From contig CAKZPJ010000535.1 in the NCBI GenBank assembly GCA_937138955.1, forward strand, positions 1 to 7,264: DNA of 7,264 bases, in the 5' to 3' direction. Of the stretch, positions 7,145-7,264 are shown one piece after another (the first letter of the stretch is position 1; the number at the start of each line of letters is the position of its first letter). The stretch comes from an uncultured Flammeovirgaceae bacterium (GTDB lineage: Bacteria; Bacteroidota; Bacteroidia; Cytophagales; Cyclobacteriaceae). A program made the position numbers and the translations under genes. The notes under the pieces were generated by a model. It saw nothing but the letters and a program-made list of their open reading frames with translations. It ran no database searches and was not told the origin of the DNA.

Positions 7145-7264
7145 TGTCTCGTACCCAGAAAAGCATATTTGAAACCTACCCCAAAACCACGCTAGTACTG
7201 GTGATGCTGGTAATTGCCCTCATTGTTGATGGCATTGCCGGGAAGCTATTAATTCCTACCAACG
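7144..7264 (+). CDS. N-terminus of a membrane-anchored protein, runs off window
   Basis: A GTG start shares its G with the TAG stop of the propeller gene (TAGTG), and the frame stays open for 40 codons to the window end. The peptide begins MSRTQKSIFETYPKTT and then has a strong hydrophobic segment (about residues 17-31) followed by DGIAGKLLIPTN. A basic N-terminus followed by one hydrophobic helix suggests a signal-anchored inner-membrane or periplasmic protein. The layout is like the start of the SGNH-type protein two genes upstream, so a second SGNH-like protein is possible, but nothing diagnostic lies within the window. The start is supported by the 1-base coupling and the lack of a better upstream codon; an internal ATG at codon 21 would split the hydrophobic segment. 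Confidence 0.7.
   Translation, partial: MSRTQKSIFETYPKTTLVLVMLVIALIVDGIAGKLLIPTN

Noticed and set aside
1..7264. tRNA, rRNA, CRISPR array or insertion sequence
   Set aside because: No regularly spaced repeats, transposase motifs or RNA-gene signatures were seen on reading both strands.

Overview
The window looks like a piece of a Bacteroidota chromosome, probably a free-living Cytophagales/Sphingobacteriia-type organism. This rests on an adjacent SusC-like (TonB-linked outer-membrane protein) and SusD-like (RagB/SusD lipoprotein) gene pair, a combination essentially confined to this phylum. It also fits the absence of clear Shine-Dalgarno sequences and the moderate GC content. The genus cannot be fixed from the sequence. 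Every confident gene lies on the + strand.

Layout. Bases 1-174 contain no recognisable + strand gene. They carry a stop-free, coding-looking frame on the minus strand that butts against the broken 5' end of the susC-like gene. Bases 130-2283 hold the C-terminal two thirds of a SusC/RagA-type barrel, lacking signal peptide, carboxypeptidase-regulatory-like domain and plug. A complete susD-like lipoprotein gene follows after 39 bases (2323-3777). A perfect 12-bp hairpin terminator (3800-3834) closes that unit. After a roughly 100-base intergenic stretch a second, tightly packed unit begins: a membrane-anchored SGNH/GDSL-hydrolase-like protein with an internal TPR segment (3938-5629), an FG-GAP/PQQ-like beta-propeller protein (5636-7144), and the first 40 codons of a membrane-anchored protein (from 7144) that runs off the window and overlaps its predecessor by one base.

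How the genes may work together. SusC/SusD pairs import glycans or other large ligands across the outer membrane: SusD is the surface lid and SusC the TonB-driven transporter. As it stands, the SusC here could not be a working transporter unless its N-terminal part is supplied by rearrangement. The second unit has gene spacing (6 bases, then a 1-base overlap) that implies co-translation. It encodes envelope proteins: an SGNH fold that could act on acyl groups of glycans or other surface polymers, and a calcium-loop propeller suited to binding or scaffolding. Its biochemical role is not known from the sequence. The two most interesting points are the abrupt junction in susC and the SGNH-TPR / propeller / membrane-protein operon.
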